Below, piece by piece: positions 1-8,732 of a stretch of 64,000 bases of DNA (within the stretch, counting starts at the first letter, position 1; each line of letters opens with the position of its first letter). The notes under the pieces were generated by a model. The model was not told the origin of the DNA and made no database searches. It was given only the letters and a program-made list of their open reading frames with translations. The DNA comes from Sphingobium sp. BYY-5. Its GTDB lineage: Bacteria; Pseudomonadota; Alphaproteobacteria; Sphingomonadales; Sphingomonadaceae. The stretch lies in assembly GCF_022758885.1 (NCBI RefSeq), contig NZ_JALEBH010000001.1, positions 62,001 to 126,000 on the forward strand, written 5' to 3'. A program made the translations under genes and the position numbers.

Positions 1-534
1 CGCGTCGAACACGATGCCGGCCGCGTCGCCGCCTTCCTTGCCCGCGACGATGGGGATGCCCAGCCGCTCGGCCCAGACCTTGAGCTGGCCGATCGCCGCT
101 GCGCGGAACGTATCGCCCGCCGCCAGCATCACGCCATAGTCCTGCTCCAGGAAATTATTGGCGAGTTTGGCGATGGTGGTGGTCTTGCCCGAACCGTTGA
201 CGCCGATCACCAGGATCACCTGCGGGCGCGGGAAGGCCTCGATCTCCAGCGGGCGGGCGACGGGGGCCAGCACCTTCTCGATTTCCTCCGCGATAATCTC
301 GCGCAGATACTCCTCGGTCAGTTCCTTGTTGTACCGCCCATCGGCCAGCCGATCGCGCACGCGCGCGGCCATGGCGGGGCCAAGGTCGGACATGATGAGC
401 GCTTCCTCGATCTCGTCGAGCGTCTGCGCGTCCAGCGCGGCCTTGGTGAAAAGGCCGGTGAGGTTTTCGCCGAGCTTGTCGGACGTGCGCTTCAATCCGC
501 CGAAGAGGCGGTCGCGCCAGGAAGTTTCAGCCAT
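1..534 (-). CDS. ftsY: Signal recognition particle receptor FtsY (N-terminal part; rest lies beyond the window)
   Basis: The reverse strand from the ATG at 532-534 reads MAETSWRDRLFGGLKRTSD and stays open for 178 codons to base 1. A helical N domain is followed by the G-domain P-loop GVNGSGKTTT and the DTFRAAA motif, which define the SRP-type GTPase FtsY. It receives ribosome-SRP complexes at the membrane and works with Ffh (encoded at 5.5 kb). The long acidic A domain of enterobacterial FtsY is absent, as in other alphaproteobacteria. The C-terminal half of the G domain is missing only because the window starts here. It is the last visible gene of the leftward dapF-mtaB-ftsY run. Confidence 0.96.
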   Translation of the reverse strand, partial: MAETSWRDRLFGGLKRTSDKLGENLTGLFTKAALDAQTLDEIEEALIMSDLGPAMAARVRDRLADGRYNKELTEEYLREIIAEEIEKVLAPVARPLEIEAFPRPQVILVIGVNGSGKTTTIAKLANNFLEQDYGVMLAAGDTFRAAAIGQLKVWAERLGIPIVAGKEGGDAAGIVFDA

Positions 535-547
535 GTAAGTAAACCAT

Positions 548-637
548 CGTCATTCCCGCGAAGGCGGGAATCCATCTCCCGCCATATCCACAAGATGCAA
601 GCTTGGGAGATGGATCCCCGCCTTCGCGGGGATGACG
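548..637. repeat. Palindromic intergenic repeat, copy 1 (between mtaB and ftsY)
   Basis: Arms of 33 bases (548-580 and 605-637) are near-perfect inverted repeats starting CGTCATyCCCGCGAAGG, with about two mismatches and a 24-base loop. The same CGTCAT...GATGACG design recurs at 1609-1691 and 23862-23943. It could form a long hairpin in the mtaB-ftsY transcript. Confidence 0.85.
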
Positions 638-654
638 GAGGATGGGAATCCCTA

Positions 655-1989
655 TCATGCCGCCTCTTGCGCGATCAGCGAGCCATTCTCAAGGCCCGTG
701 ATGCGCGCGCGCACGATGGAGGAGGGGCATTGTACCGACGCCAACCGCACCGGAGCAAAATTCTCGGCATGGCCAGAAAGCCCGTTCCGTTCCACGAGGA
801 CCGACTGCTGTGTGCCGATCAGGCTGCGCAGCCAGGCTTCGCGCCGAGTGGCGCAGGCGTCGCGCAGGCGGGCGGCGCGGGCCTTGATCGTCGCGCGATC
901 GACCTGCGGCATCCGCGCAGCAGGGGTGCCGGCGCGGGGCGAATAGGGGAAGATATGGCCGTGGACGATGTCGCATTCGTCCACCAGCGCCAGGCTGTGT
1001 TCGAACATCGCCTCTTCCTCGGTCGGGAAGCCGGCGATGATGTCGGCGCCGATGCTGATTTCGGCGCGCGCGCTTTTCAGGCGCTCGACGATCCGGATCG
1101 CGTCGGCGCGGCTGTGGCGGCGCTTCATCCGCTTGAGGATCATGTCGTCGCCCGCCTGAAGCGAGAGGTGGAGGTGCGGCATCATACGGGGTTCATGGGC
1201 GATCAGGTCGAATAGGCGGTCGTCGATTTCCACACTGTCGATTGAGGACAGGCGCAGGCGGGGGAGGTCTGGCACGCCCTTCAACAGGCGCTCGACCAGC
1301 AGGCCCAGCGAGGGGCTGCCCGGTAAGTCGGGACCGTAGCTGGTGACGTCCACCCCGGTCAGCACGATTTCCCGATAGCCCACGCCGACCAGTTGCTTGG
1401 CCTTTTCCACCACCGCGCCGGCGGGGACGGAGCGGCTGTTGCCCCGGCCATAGGGGATGATGCAGAAGGTGCAGCGATGGTCGCAGCCATTCTGCACCTC
1501 CAGGAAAGCGCGGGCATGGTCGGCGAAGGCGGACGCCATATGTGGCGCGGTGTCGCGCACGGCCATGATGTCGGAGACTTTGACCTTCTCCGTCACATCA
1601 GCCCAATTCGTCACCCCAGCGAAAGCTGGGGTCTCACTTTCTTTGGGTGAGACAGAAGAAAAGAGAGATCCCAGCTTTCGTTGGGATGACGGAAGATAGG
1701 TTTCCGCCTCCATCTTCTCCCGATTGCCGATCACGCCGTCCACCTCCGCCATCGCGGCGAAGGTCTGCGGTTCGGTCTGGGCGGCGCAGCCGGTGACGAG
1801 GATGCGCGCGTCCGGGCGTTCGCGGCGCGCGCGGCGTATCGCCTGGCGGGTCTGGCGCACCGCTTCGGCCGTCACTGCGCAGCTATTGACCACGATCAGG
1901 TCATCCTGGCCCTGCGCCATATCCCGGATCGCCTCGCTCTCCGCGATGTTGAGGCGGCAGCCCATGGTGATGATGTCCGGCCCGCTCAT
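655..1989 (-). CDS. mtaB: tRNA t6A37 methylthiotransferase MtaB-like radical-SAM enzyme, with an in-frame repeat insertion
   Basis: The 444-residue protein has the N-terminal UPF0004 cysteines C11, C37 and C68 and the radical-SAM CxxxCxxC motif at C169, C173 and C176 (NGCDHRCTFC). A short TRAM-like C-terminus follows. This is the methylthiotransferase family that converts t6A37 to ms2t6A37 in tRNA (MtaB) or modifies i6A37 (MiaB); the MGCRLN start and length favour MtaB. Its ATG at 1987-1989 shares one base with the dapF stop, so the two are coupled. Residues about 97-128 are encoded by a palindromic repeat (1609-1691) lying between the UPF0004 and radical-SAM domains. The frame stays open, so the enzyme may still work. 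Confidence 0.9.
   Translation of the reverse strand: MSGPDIITMGCRLNIAESEAIRDMAQGQDDLIVVNSCAVTAEAVRQTRQAIRRARRERPDARILVTGCAAQTEPQTFAAMAEVDGVIGNREKMEAETYLPSSQRKLGSLFSSVSPKESETPAFAGVTNWADVTEKVKVSDIMAVRDTAPHMASAFADHARAFLEVQNGCDHRCTFCIIPYGRGNSRSVPAGAVVEKAKQLVGVGYREIVLTGVDVTSYGPDLPGSPSLGLLVERLLKGVPDLPRLRLSSIDSVEIDDRLFDLIAHEPRMMPHLHLSLQAGDDMILKRMKRRHSRADAIRIVERLKSARAEISIGADIIAGFPTEEEAMFEHSLALVDECDIVHGHIFPYSPRAGTPAARMPQVDRATIKARAARLRDACATRREAWLRSLIGTQQSVLVERNGLSGHAENFAPVRLASVQCPSSIVRARITGLENGSLIAQEAA
1609..1691. repeat. Palindromic repeat, copy 2, inserted in frame inside mtaB
   Basis: The arms 1609-1635 and 1665-1691 are inverted repeats (CGTCACCCCAGCGAAAG against its reverse complement) with about four mismatches. 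Both arms begin CGTCA and end in a GATC/GTCTC-like segment, as in copies 1 and 3. Here the element is translated as about 28 extra residues of MtaB (SSQRKLGS ... ETPAFAGVTN). Confidence 0.85.
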
Positions 1990-2798
1990 CAGAAGCGGTC
2001 CCAGTCAGCCTCACCGTCGAAGACATGGGTGGCGGGGCCGGTCATGCGGATGGTGTCGCCCGCCGCCCAGTCGATCAACAAGTCGCCGCCCGGCAGGCTG
2101 ACCGTTGTGGGGCCGCTGACCAGCTTGCGGCGGACGGCGGCGACGGCGGTGGCGCAGGCGCCGGTGCCGCAAGCGCGCGTCAGGCCCGCGCCGCGTTCCC
2201 ACACGACCAGGCGGATATGATTGTCGCCGACGATCTGCGCGAAGTTGACGTTCACCCGCTGCGGAAAGAGGGGATCATGCTCGATCAGCGGGCCGAGCCG
2301 GTCGAAGTTCACACCATCCATATCGTCCACGAAGAAGATGACATGCGGGTTGCCGACATTGACCGCGGCGGGGGCGGGCAGGTCTTCCCAGCTTGCGCCC
2401 ATGGTCAGCGTGTCCATGGGATAGGCGAGCGGGATCGCATCCCAGTCGAAGCGCGGCGCGCCCATGTCGACGCTGGCCCCGCCATCGACCGCCTTGGCGT
2501 CGAGCAGGCCGGCTTTGGTGCGGATCAACACGTCGCGCCCGACGAACAGCGGCACGCAGCGGGTCGCGTTGCCGCACGCTTCCACTTCGCTGCCGTCGGC
2601 GTTGAAGATCTGCATCGACACGTCGGCATCATCGCCCGTTTCGGCCTCGCCGATCAGGATCAACTGGTCGCAGCCGATCCCGGCATGGCGGTCGGCAATG
2701 GTGCGGGCGCGCGCCTCCGTCATGTCGAGCGCGCCGTTGCGCGCGTCGATCACGACGAAATCGTTGCCCAGCCCATGCATCTTCGAAAAACGGCCCAT
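1989..2798 (-). CDS. dapF: Diaminopimelate epimerase
   Basis: Read from the ATG at 2796-2798 the product is 269 residues (MGRFSKMHGLGNDFVVIDAR). It converts LL- to meso-diaminopimelate for lysine and peptidoglycan synthesis. The two catalytic cysteines lie in EACGNATRC and TRACGTGACA. A longer reading frame upstream is open, but the family N-terminus starts at this methionine. It overlaps mtaB by one base and lies just downstream of a TonB-C-like gene. The dapF-mtaB-ftsY order is common in alphaproteobacteria. Confidence 0.95.
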   Translation of the reverse strand: MGRFSKMHGLGNDFVVIDARNGALDMTEARARTIADRHAGIGCDQLILIGEAETGDDADVSMQIFNADGSEVEACGNATRCVPLFVGRDVLIRTKAGLLDAKAVDGGASVDMGAPRFDWDAIPLAYPMDTLTMGASWEDLPAPAAVNVGNPHVIFFVDDMDGVNFDRLGPLIEHDPLFPQRVNVNFAQIVGDNHIRLVVWERGAGLTRACGTGACATAVAAVRRKLVSGPTTVSLPGGDLLIDWAAGDTIRMTGPATHVFDGEADWDRF

Positions 2799-2842
2799 AA
2801 TGGCCGCGCATGTAAGGCCTGTACGGCGAAAATGCCAGTGGT

Positions 2843-3232
2843 TCAGTTCCAGGCCAGCCGTGCTCTCCATGTCCCGGCTGCGGGTTGCCGGTTGGCATCC
2901 AAGGCCGGCAGGAACGTTACGCGAGCCATCAAGGTGGTGCACAGCGCCTGGTCGTGCATCGGGGAACCGGAACTTTCATCGATGGTGCAGTCCACCACCT
3001 TGCCGGTTTCATCCACGTGCAGGACATAAGCTGTGTGATGGCCCGAAGGAACCGGGCGAAGCATGGCGGCGTCCGCACCGGTGAACCATGTCCGTGGTTC
3101 GGATCGTGGAATGGGCTTGCTACGATCGAGTTCGTCAAAAGGGATGACCTTGCGCTTTGCCGCTTCTGCTTGTGCCGGCATTGTCAAGATGAGCGCATGA
3201 ACGACGCCCACCAGCCATCTGTTTCCTGTCAT
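2843..3232 (-). CDS. Small exported protein with a TonB C-terminal-like domain
   Basis: The 129-residue product starts MTGNRWLVGVVHALIL, a plausible signal peptide ending at PAQAEA. The segment YVLHVDETGKVVDCTIDESSG followed by ALCTTL resembles the periplasmic TonB C-terminal fold, where a conserved Cys in the CTIDESSG and ALC segments is typical of sphingomonad TonB-like proteins. There is no proline-rich linker and no second membrane segment, so it is not a complete energy transducer. It sits between the permease and dapF on the same strand. A substrate or partner cannot be named. Confidence 0.65.
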   Translation of the reverse strand: MTGNRWLVGVVHALILTMPAQAEAAKRKVIPFDELDRSKPIPRSEPRTWFTGADAAMLRPVPSGHHTAYVLHVDETGKVVDCTIDESSGSPMHDQALCTTLMARVTFLPALDANRQPAAGTWRARLAWN

Positions 3233-3249
3233 TTGCTGCCAGTTCCCTG

Positions 3250-4647
3250 TTATCGCGCAACTGCGGCGCGTTTCCTTCCATAAAGGCCATATACAGCCAA
3301 CCCTATCGCGTTCCATATCAGGCACGCCAAAATCGTCTTCATCGGCAGGCTGATGAAGAGGTAGGCGCAGCCCGCTATCGCGCCGATGCCGACGAACCAG
3401 GCGGCGGGGGTGCGGAAGGGGCGTCTGATGTCTGGCAAGCGCTTGCGCAGGACGAGGAGGCACAGGCCCACGGCGGTGAAGGCGATCAGCGTGCCGGCAT
3501 TGGCGAGGGCGGCGATCTCGTCGATCGGCAGGACGCCAGCGATGATCGCGACCAGCACCGCCGTCACCAGTGTGATGCGGGCCGGGGTGCCGCGCTTCGA
3601 AATCTTCGCCAGCGATTGCGGCAGGAAGCCGTCGCGCGCCATCACCAGGAAGATGCGGCTCTGGCCGTAGAGGAAGCCCAGCAGCACGGTGGGCAGTGCG
3701 ATCACGGCGGCGATGCCGACGATCCGCGCGATCGGTCCCTGGCCCATTTCGCGCAGGATGAGGGCGAGCGGTTCGGGGCTGTCGGCGAAGCGGGTGAAGG
3801 GCAGGGCGCCGACGGCGGCGGCAGCGACCAGGACATAGATCAGCGTGCAGATGACCAGCGACCCGACGATGCCGATGGCGAGGTCGCGGTCCGGGTTCTT
3901 CGCTTCCTCCGCCGCGGTCGAGATGGCGTCGAAGCCGTAGAAGGCGAAGAAGATGATCGCCGCCGCCGCCATCACGCCGCGCTCCACCCCGTCCGGCCCC
4001 ATCGACTTGGCGAAGCCGAAGGGCATGAATGGCTCCAGATTCTGCGCATCGAAGGCGGGCAGGGCGACCGCGACGAACAGGCTGAGCGTCGCGATCTTGA
4101 TGAGGACCAGCAGCGTGTTCAATCGCGCGCTTTCCCGCGTGCCGAACATCAGCAGGCCTGCGACCACGGCGATGATGAAGATGGCGGGAAGGTTGATGAC
4201 GCCGCCCAGTTCCGGCCCCTTGGTCATCCATTCGGGGAAGCCCAGCGGCGTGAGCAGCGGTCCGGCATAGCCCGACCAGCCGACCGCGACGGTGGATACC
4301 ACCAGCGAATATTCGAGGATCAGGCTCCAGCCGACAATCCAGGCAATGCCTTCGCCCAGTGCGACATAGGAGTAGCTATAGGCGCTGCCCGCCGCCGGCA
4401 TCATGGTGGACAGTTCGGCATAGGCGAGCGCGGCGCAGGCGCAGATCGCGCCGGCAATGGCGAAGGAGAGCAGGACGGCGGGACCGGCGCGGTCGGCGCC
4501 TACGCCGATCAGGGTCAGGATACCGGTGCCGACGATCGCGCCGACGCCCAGCGCCAGCAGGTGCGGCCAGGACAAGGTACGCGCCATCTGGTGGCCCGCT
4601 TCTTTAGGCCTCATCGCCTCCATCGGCTTGCGGCGTGTCCAGCTCAT
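3250..4647 (-). CDS. APC-family amino-acid permease (cationic amino acid transporter type)
   Basis: From the ATG at 4645-4647 the protein is 465 residues (MSWTRRKPMEAMRPK). It has about 12 hydrophobic segments, beginning with LLALGVGAIVGTGILTLIG, whose GxGAIVGTGI motif marks TM1 of APC transporters. It should be an inner-membrane symporter or exchanger for amino acids; the substrate is not readable from sequence. The longer open frame upstream adds an unlikely Arg/Ser-rich stretch. It is followed 17 bases later by the TonB-C-like gene. Confidence 0.85.
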   Translation of the reverse strand: MSWTRRKPMEAMRPKEAGHQMARTLSWPHLLALGVGAIVGTGILTLIGVGADRAGPAVLLSFAIAGAICACAALAYAELSTMMPAAGSAYSYSYVALGEGIAWIVGWSLILEYSLVVSTVAVGWSGYAGPLLTPLGFPEWMTKGPELGGVINLPAIFIIAVVAGLLMFGTRESARLNTLLVLIKIATLSLFVAVALPAFDAQNLEPFMPFGFAKSMGPDGVERGVMAAAAIIFFAFYGFDAISTAAEEAKNPDRDLAIGIVGSLVICTLIYVLVAAAAVGALPFTRFADSPEPLALILREMGQGPIARIVGIAAVIALPTVLLGFLYGQSRIFLVMARDGFLPQSLAKISKRGTPARITLVTAVLVAIIAGVLPIDEIAALANAGTLIAFTAVGLCLLVLRKRLPDIRRPFRTPAAWFVGIGAIAGCAYLFISLPMKTILACLIWNAIGLAVYGLYGRKRAAVAR

Positions 4648-4854
4648 GACGTCTCGGCTCCCCTTTTGCTCTGTCGAGGGCGTGTGCTGGCGCAAATGAG
4701 AAAAGTGCGCAAGCGTCGTGCGGCGGCGGGACGGCTTGTTACAGGATCGGGCTGGAGTGCTGTGCGAATCTTGCTTGGTGCCGGGGGTGTGGAGCAATGA
4801 CGGTCGAGATGCGCGGGCGGGCGCGCCGCCTGAAACGAGTCGCGGACGCGCCAC

Positions 4855-5105
4855 CACCGAAGTTCACACTGTCGTCGGCCTATTTTGACCAATTGCGACA
4901 GAAACGCATCGGCTTTGCGCCACAAACGCGACAGGGCGGCGACAGGCGCGCGCCACTGACGCGCCATCCGGGTCACATCAAGGTCACACCAGCGCGACAG
5001 GGAGGCGACCGTTGCGCGCCGTGGCGGCGGCGATGTGGCGGCAGTGTGGGAGGCGGGAGCGGTCATCTATCAGGGTAGATCAGACAAGTTCCTATTTTGA
5101 AAGGA
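4855..5105. repeat. Long structured intergenic repeat, copy A (no gene in 4648-5542)
   Basis: This stretch between the divergent permease and ffh holds no convincing gene. It begins CCGAAGTTCACACTGTCGT, contains several CGCGACAGGG-type motifs, and ends with an ATCTATCAGGGTAGATCAGA hairpin followed by CCTATTTTGAAAGG. The same ordered landmarks occur at 15818-16053, which makes this a two-copy, roughly 240-base repeat family within the window. The short open frames crossing it look like chance. Confidence 0.7.
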
Positions 5106-5174
5106 GAAATGGCGGATCGTTCAGACAGGGCGAGCGGAGGTGCGTCTGGATGCGAGCAAAGGCGGACCTTCTTT

Positions 5175-5298
5175 CTCCCCTCCCTTCCAGGGAGGGGCCG
5201 GGGGTGGGTGCGCCGCGTTAGCGGCGCTCTGGCCTGGCGGTTGCAAGCTCGCTGCGCTCGCCACCCACCCCTAACCCCTCCCTTGAAAGGGAGGGGAA
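5175..5298. repeat. Inverted-repeat element of CTCCCCTCCCTT type, copy 1
   Basis: A left arm (5175-5210) and right arm (5261-5298) are inverted repeats built from CTCCCCTCCCTT / AAGGGAGGGG and GGGGTGGGTG, around a GC-rich centre with its own GCGCCGCGTTAGCGGCGC hairpin. A related element with a different centre lies at 13655-13776. It looks like a small non-coding MITE-like or hairpin repeat upstream of ffh. Confidence 0.75.
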
Positions 5299-5542
5299 TG
5301 TCTTGGTTCCACCCATCACAGCCATTCCTTATGGGCGCGCACGGCCCGCTTGCGCTTTGGTCGCCTTTCGCCTAAAGGCCGCGCTGCAATCGGTCGGTTT
5401 CCGGTCGATACCCTGATGACTCCAGGACGCCCAGGATGGGGCATCGGATGGACGCTGGCCGGCGAGGTTTCGCCCGCCGGCGATTTTGTCGTTTGACGGG
5501 GTAGGCATGTTTTCCGGGCCTTTCGGCCCAAATGAGGTGATG

Positions 5543-7015
5543 ATGTTCGATTCGCTAAGCGATCGTCTCGGTGGGGTATTCGACAAGCTGCGTGGGCGCG
5601 GTGCGCTTACGGAGGACGATGTCCGTGCCGCGATGCGCGAGGTGCGAATCGCGCTTCTGGAGGCCGACGTCGCGCTTCCCGTCGTCCGCCAGTTCGTTGA
5701 GCAGGCGACCGAACGCGCGGTTGGCAGCGATGTTCTGCGCTCCGTCACGCCGGGCCAGATGGTCGTCAAGATCGTCTCGGACACGCTGACCGAAACGCTG
5801 GGGTCGGAAACGTCGGACCTGCTGATCGACGTGACCCCGCCCGCCGTCATCATGATGGTGGGTCTGCAAGGGTCGGGTAAAACCACATCCACCGCCAAGA
5901 TCGCCAAGCGCCTGAAGGACAAGGAGCGCAAGAAGGTGCTGATGGCGTCGCTCGACGTCCAGCGCCCTGCCGCGCAGGAGCAGTTGGCGGTGCTCGGCAC
6001 GCAGACCGATGTGGCGACGCTGCCGATCGTGCCGGGCCAGCAGCCGGTCGATATCGCCAAGCGCGCGCTCCAGGCGGCGAAGCTTCAGGGCTTCGACGTG
6101 GTGATGCTCGACACCGCAGGCCGTCTGCACGTCGATCAGGCGCTGATGGACGAGATGAAGGCGGTCGCTGATGTGGCGAACCCGGCGGAAATCCTGCTGG
6201 TGGTCGACTCGCTGACCGGCCAGGACGCCGTGAACGTTGCGACCAGCTTCTCCGTGCAGGTGCCGCTGACCGGGGTGGTGCTGACCCGTATGGACGGCGA
6301 CGCGCGCGGGGGCGCCGCCCTGTCGATGCGCGCCGTCACCGGCCAGCCGATCAAATTTGCCGGCACCGGCGAAAAGCTCGACGCGCTTGAGCCTTTCCAT
6401 CCGCAGCGTGTCGCGCAGCGCATCCTGGGCATGGGCGACGTCGTATCGCTGGTCGAAAGGGCCGCCGAGACGATCGACGCGGAGGAAGCCGACAAGCTCG
6501 CCAAGAAAATGGCCAAGGGTCAGTTCGACATGAACGACCTGCGCAGCCAGTTGAACCAGATGCGTCGCATGGGCGGCCTGGGCGCGCTGGCCGGGATGCT
6601 GCCGGGCCTCAAGAAGGCGCAGGCGGCGATGGCCAATAGCGGCGCCAACGACAAGACGCTGCTCCATCTCGATGCGATGATCGGCTCCATGACCCCCAAG
6701 GAGCGGGAGAAGCCCGCCCTTATCAACGCCAAGCGCAAGATCCGTATCGCCAAGGGCGCGGGTCGGACCGTGCAGGACGTCAACCGTCTCCTGAAAATGC
6801 ATCAGGAAATGGAAACGGCGATGAAGAAGATCCGCAAGATGGGCGGCCTCAAGGGGCTGGCCAAGATGTTCGGCGGTGGCGGCATGGGCGGTCTGGGTGG
6901 CCTTGGCGGCCCGGACGGCGGGCAGGGTGGTCCGCCCGACCTGTCGGGTTTGGGTGGATTGGGCGGCAACATGCCGAAACTTCCGCCCGGCTTTCAGAAT
7001 TTCATGAAGAAATAA
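5543..7015 (+). CDS. ffh: Signal recognition particle protein Ffh
   Basis: The 490-residue product starts MFDSLSDRLGGVFDKLRGRG, with GAGG five bases upstream; an in-frame ATG three bases earlier is also possible. The N and G domains carry the P-loop GLQGSGKTTS, DTAGRLHVD and the GDARGGAALS motif. The M domain follows and ends in a Gly/Met-rich tail (GGGGMGGLGG). Ffh binds signal sequences and 4.5S RNA and docks on FtsY. It leads the rpsP-rimM-trmD-rplS gene set. Confidence 0.97.
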   Translation: MFDSLSDRLGGVFDKLRGRGALTEDDVRAAMREVRIALLEADVALPVVRQFVEQATERAVGSDVLRSVTPGQMVVKIVSDTLTETLGSETSDLLIDVTPPAVIMMVGLQGSGKTTSTAKIAKRLKDKERKKVLMASLDVQRPAAQEQLAVLGTQTDVATLPIVPGQQPVDIAKRALQAAKLQGFDVVMLDTAGRLHVDQALMDEMKAVADVANPAEILLVVDSLTGQDAVNVATSFSVQVPLTGVVLTRMDGDARGGAALSMRAVTGQPIKFAGTGEKLDALEPFHPQRVAQRILGMGDVVSLVERAAETIDAEEADKLAKKMAKGQFDMNDLRSQLNQMRRMGGLGALAGMLPGLKKAQAAMANSGANDKTLLHLDAMIGSMTPKEREKPALINAKRKIRIAKGAGRTVQDVNRLLKMHQEMETAMKKIRKMGGLKGLAKMFGGGGMGGLGGLGGPDGGQGGPPDLSGLGGLGGNMPKLPPGFQNFMKK

Positions 7016-7056
7016 GCAGTTTCAACAGATTAGTTTAGAGTAGAAAGGTAAGTTCC

Positions 7057-7557
7057 ATGGCAACGTCCATTCGTCTGTCGCGCGGCGGCTCCAAGAAGCG
7101 CCCTTATTACCGCATCGTCGTGGCCGACAGCCGCGCACCGCGTGACGGCAAGTTCATCGAGCGCATCGGCAGCTACAACCCCGTCCTGCCCAAGGGCGAC
7201 GAAAAGCGCGTCATCATCGACGTAGAGCGCGCCAAGCACTGGGTTGCCGCCGGCGCCCAGGCAACCGATCGCGTCGCTCGCTTCCTCGACGCCGCCGGCG
7301 TGAAGGAGCGCGCTGTTCGCAACAACCCGAAGAAGGCGGAACCGGGCCAGAAGGCCAAGGAGCGCGCTGAAGACCGTGCCGCCAAGCTGGCAGAGGCCGA
7401 GGAAGCCGCGAAGGAAGCCGCCGCAGCCGCTGCTGCTCCGGCCGTTGAAGAAGCGCCTGCCGAAGAAGCCGCCGCTCCTGTCGAAGAAGCCGCCGCTCCC
7501 GCCGAGGAAGCAGCCGTTCCCGCCGAGGAAGCTGCTGCCGAGCAGGCCGAGGGCTGA
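7057..7557 (+). CDS. rpsP: 30S ribosomal protein bS16 with a long Ala/Glu-rich C-terminal tail
   Basis: Residues 1 to about 85 ([20 protein letters not shown]) are canonical bS16. The remaining 80 or so residues are low-complexity charged Ala/Glu sequence, including tandem AAPVEEA / AAPAEEA / AAVPAEEA repeats. Family members in E. coli are about 82 residues, so this tail doubles the length; such tails occur in sphingomonads. It lies 41 bases after ffh and 5 bases before rimM. Confidence 0.97.
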   Translation: MATSIRLSRGGSKKRPYYRIVVADSRAPRDGKFIERIGSYNPVLPKGDEKRVIIDVERAKHWVAAGAQATDRVARFLDAAGVKERAVRNNPKKAEPGQKAKERAEDRAAKLAEAEEAAKEAAAAAAAPAVEEAPAEEAAAPVEEAAAPAEEAAVPAEEAAAEQAEG

Positions 7558-7562
7558 TCCTC

Positions 7563-8057
7563 TTGACCGACAAGCCCGTCACTCTGGCCGTCATCATTGG
7601 TGCGCATGGGGTGGCGGGCGATGTCCGTCTGAAACTTTTTGGCGAAGGGGCGGAAAGCCTCAAAAGCTACAAGGGTTTCGATGTGGCGGGGCGCACGCTG
7701 ACGCTGAAGTCGGTGCGCCCCGGCCCCAATGGCGCGGTCGCCCGTTTCGCGGAGATCGGTGATCGGAGCGCGGCCGAAGCCCTGCGCGGGACCGAATTGA
7801 CCGTGCCCCGCTCCGCCCTGCCGCCTCTGGGCGAGGGCGAATATTATCATGCCGACCTGATCGGCCTTTCCTGCACCTCCAGTACCGGCGAAGCGCTGGG
7901 CGAGATCGTCGCGGTCGAGAATTTCGGCGCGGGCGACATCATCGAGGTTCAGCGACTTTCCGTTGGCGACAAGCCGGGCAAGCGCTTCATGGTGCCGATG
8001 CATGTCGTCATCCTGGGGGACGGCGGGGCCGTGATTGACGCCGCCTTCGCGGAATAG
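7563..8057 (+). CDS. rimM: Ribosome maturation factor RimM
   Basis: The 164-residue product starts at a TTG (MTDKPVTLAVIIGAHGVAGD) five bases after the rpsP stop. It shows the RimM N-terminal beta-barrel (GAHGVAGDVRLK) and the PRC-barrel half with the conserved EYYHADLIGL motif. RimM assists 30S head assembly around uS19. The usual next gene, trmD, is displaced 2.5 kb by four inserted genes. The last base of the stop codon is the first base of the vapBC operator. Confidence 0.95.
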   Translation: MTDKPVTLAVIIGAHGVAGDVRLKLFGEGAESLKSYKGFDVAGRTLTLKSVRPGPNGAVARFAEIGDRSAAEALRGTELTVPRSALPPLGEGEYYHADLIGLSCTSSTGEALGEIVAVENFGAGDIIEVQRLSVGDKPGKRFMVPMHVVILGDGGAVIDAAFAE

Positions 8058-8077
8058 TATATACACTCCGTATATAC
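8057..8077. promoter_or_regulatory. Probable VapBC autoregulatory operator
   Basis: Two copies of the self-complementary octamer GTATATAC are separated by five bases, 10 bases upstream of the antitoxin ATG. A GGAG Shine-Dalgarno follows. The repeated AT-rich palindromes in an otherwise GC-rich region fit the binding site of an AbrB-type antitoxin dimer or tetramer. Confidence 0.7.
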
Positions 8078-8087
8078 GGAGGCTCCC

Positions 8088-8357
8088 ATGGGCGAAGAAT
8101 ATAGGGCCAAGGTGTTCAAGTCGGGCAATAGCCTGGCTTTGCGGCTGCCTGCTGCGCTTGGCCTCAAGGAAGGCGCCGAGATGACCCTGCGTGAGGATAA
8201 GGGCAAACTCACGCTGGAACCTGTCGACGTACTGCCGCGCAAGATCGACCTGACCGGCATTGTCGGGACCATGCCCTGGCTCAAGGAAATCCCGCGTGAG
8301 GATTTCGATGATTCGCCGCGCGATTGGCATTTGCTGAACGGGCCGCAGGAGAAATAG
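8088..8357 (+). CDS. vapB: VapB-type antitoxin (AbrB/SpoVT fold)
   Basis: The 89-residue protein has an N-terminal swapped-hairpin DNA-binding domain: YRAKVFKSGNSLALRLPAAL, then MTLREDKGKLTLEPV. This is the AbrB/MazE type found in VapB antitoxins. The C-terminal half (MPWLKEIPREDFDDSPRDW) should wrap around the toxin. The gene starts with a GGAG site right after the operator and ends exactly where vapC begins, the usual antitoxin-first arrangement. Confidence 0.88.
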   Translation: MGEEYRAKVFKSGNSLALRLPAALGLKEGAEMTLREDKGKLTLEPVDVLPRKIDLTGIVGTMPWLKEIPREDFDDSPRDWHLLNGPQEK

Positions 8358-8732
8358 ATGCGGTATCTGATCGATACCAATTGCTGTCTCTATCTCTTCG
8401 CTAGCCAATATCCACGTCTCAACGCGCGTATCCTTGCCACCGACAAGGGAGATATCGGCTTGTCGGCTATCGTGTTCGCCGAACTGGCCCTGGGCAGCAT
8501 GAATGGGAAGGCGCCGCCCATGGCTGCGCTGGAGCTGTTGGCGATGCAGATGCCGCTCCTGCCCTTTGACGCGACGGCAGCGCGATCCTATGGCGCGCTG
8601 CCTTTCCGTCGCGGGCGGTTCGACAGGCTGCTGGCCGCTCACGCGCTGGCCCTTGGCTTGACCGTCATCACCCGCAACCTAGCTGACTTCGCGGATATCC
8701 CCGGCCTGAAAGTCGAGGATTGGACGCAGTGA
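8358..8732 (+). CDS. vapC: VapC-type PIN-domain ribonuclease toxin
   Basis: The 124-residue product begins MRYLIDTN, with the first PIN-domain aspartate D6. The conserved acidic E in VFAELALGS and the RFDRLLAAHALALGL and TRNLADFADIPGL segments complete the active site expected of VapC endoribonucleases. It follows vapB with no gap and overlaps the next gene, so three genes share one transcript. VapC toxins cleave tRNA or rRNA when freed from VapB; the target here is unknown. Confidence 0.9.
   Translation: MRYLIDTNCCLYLFASQYPRLNARILATDKGDIGLSAIVFAELALGSMNGKAPPMAALELLAMQMPLLPFDATAARSYGALPFRRGRFDRLLAAHALALGLTVITRNLADFADIPGLKVEDWTQ

Noticed and set aside
2843..4231. 462-residue frame joining the TonB-C-like protein to an antisense-like Arg-rich region
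   Set aside because: The upstream part is a shifted reading of the permease gene; a good start lies at 3232.
5300..5542. Possible 4.5S SRP RNA gene just before ffh
   Set aside because: Only a short GCCGGCGAGG / CCGCCGGC hairpin is visible; the conserved SRP RNA loop motifs were not found.
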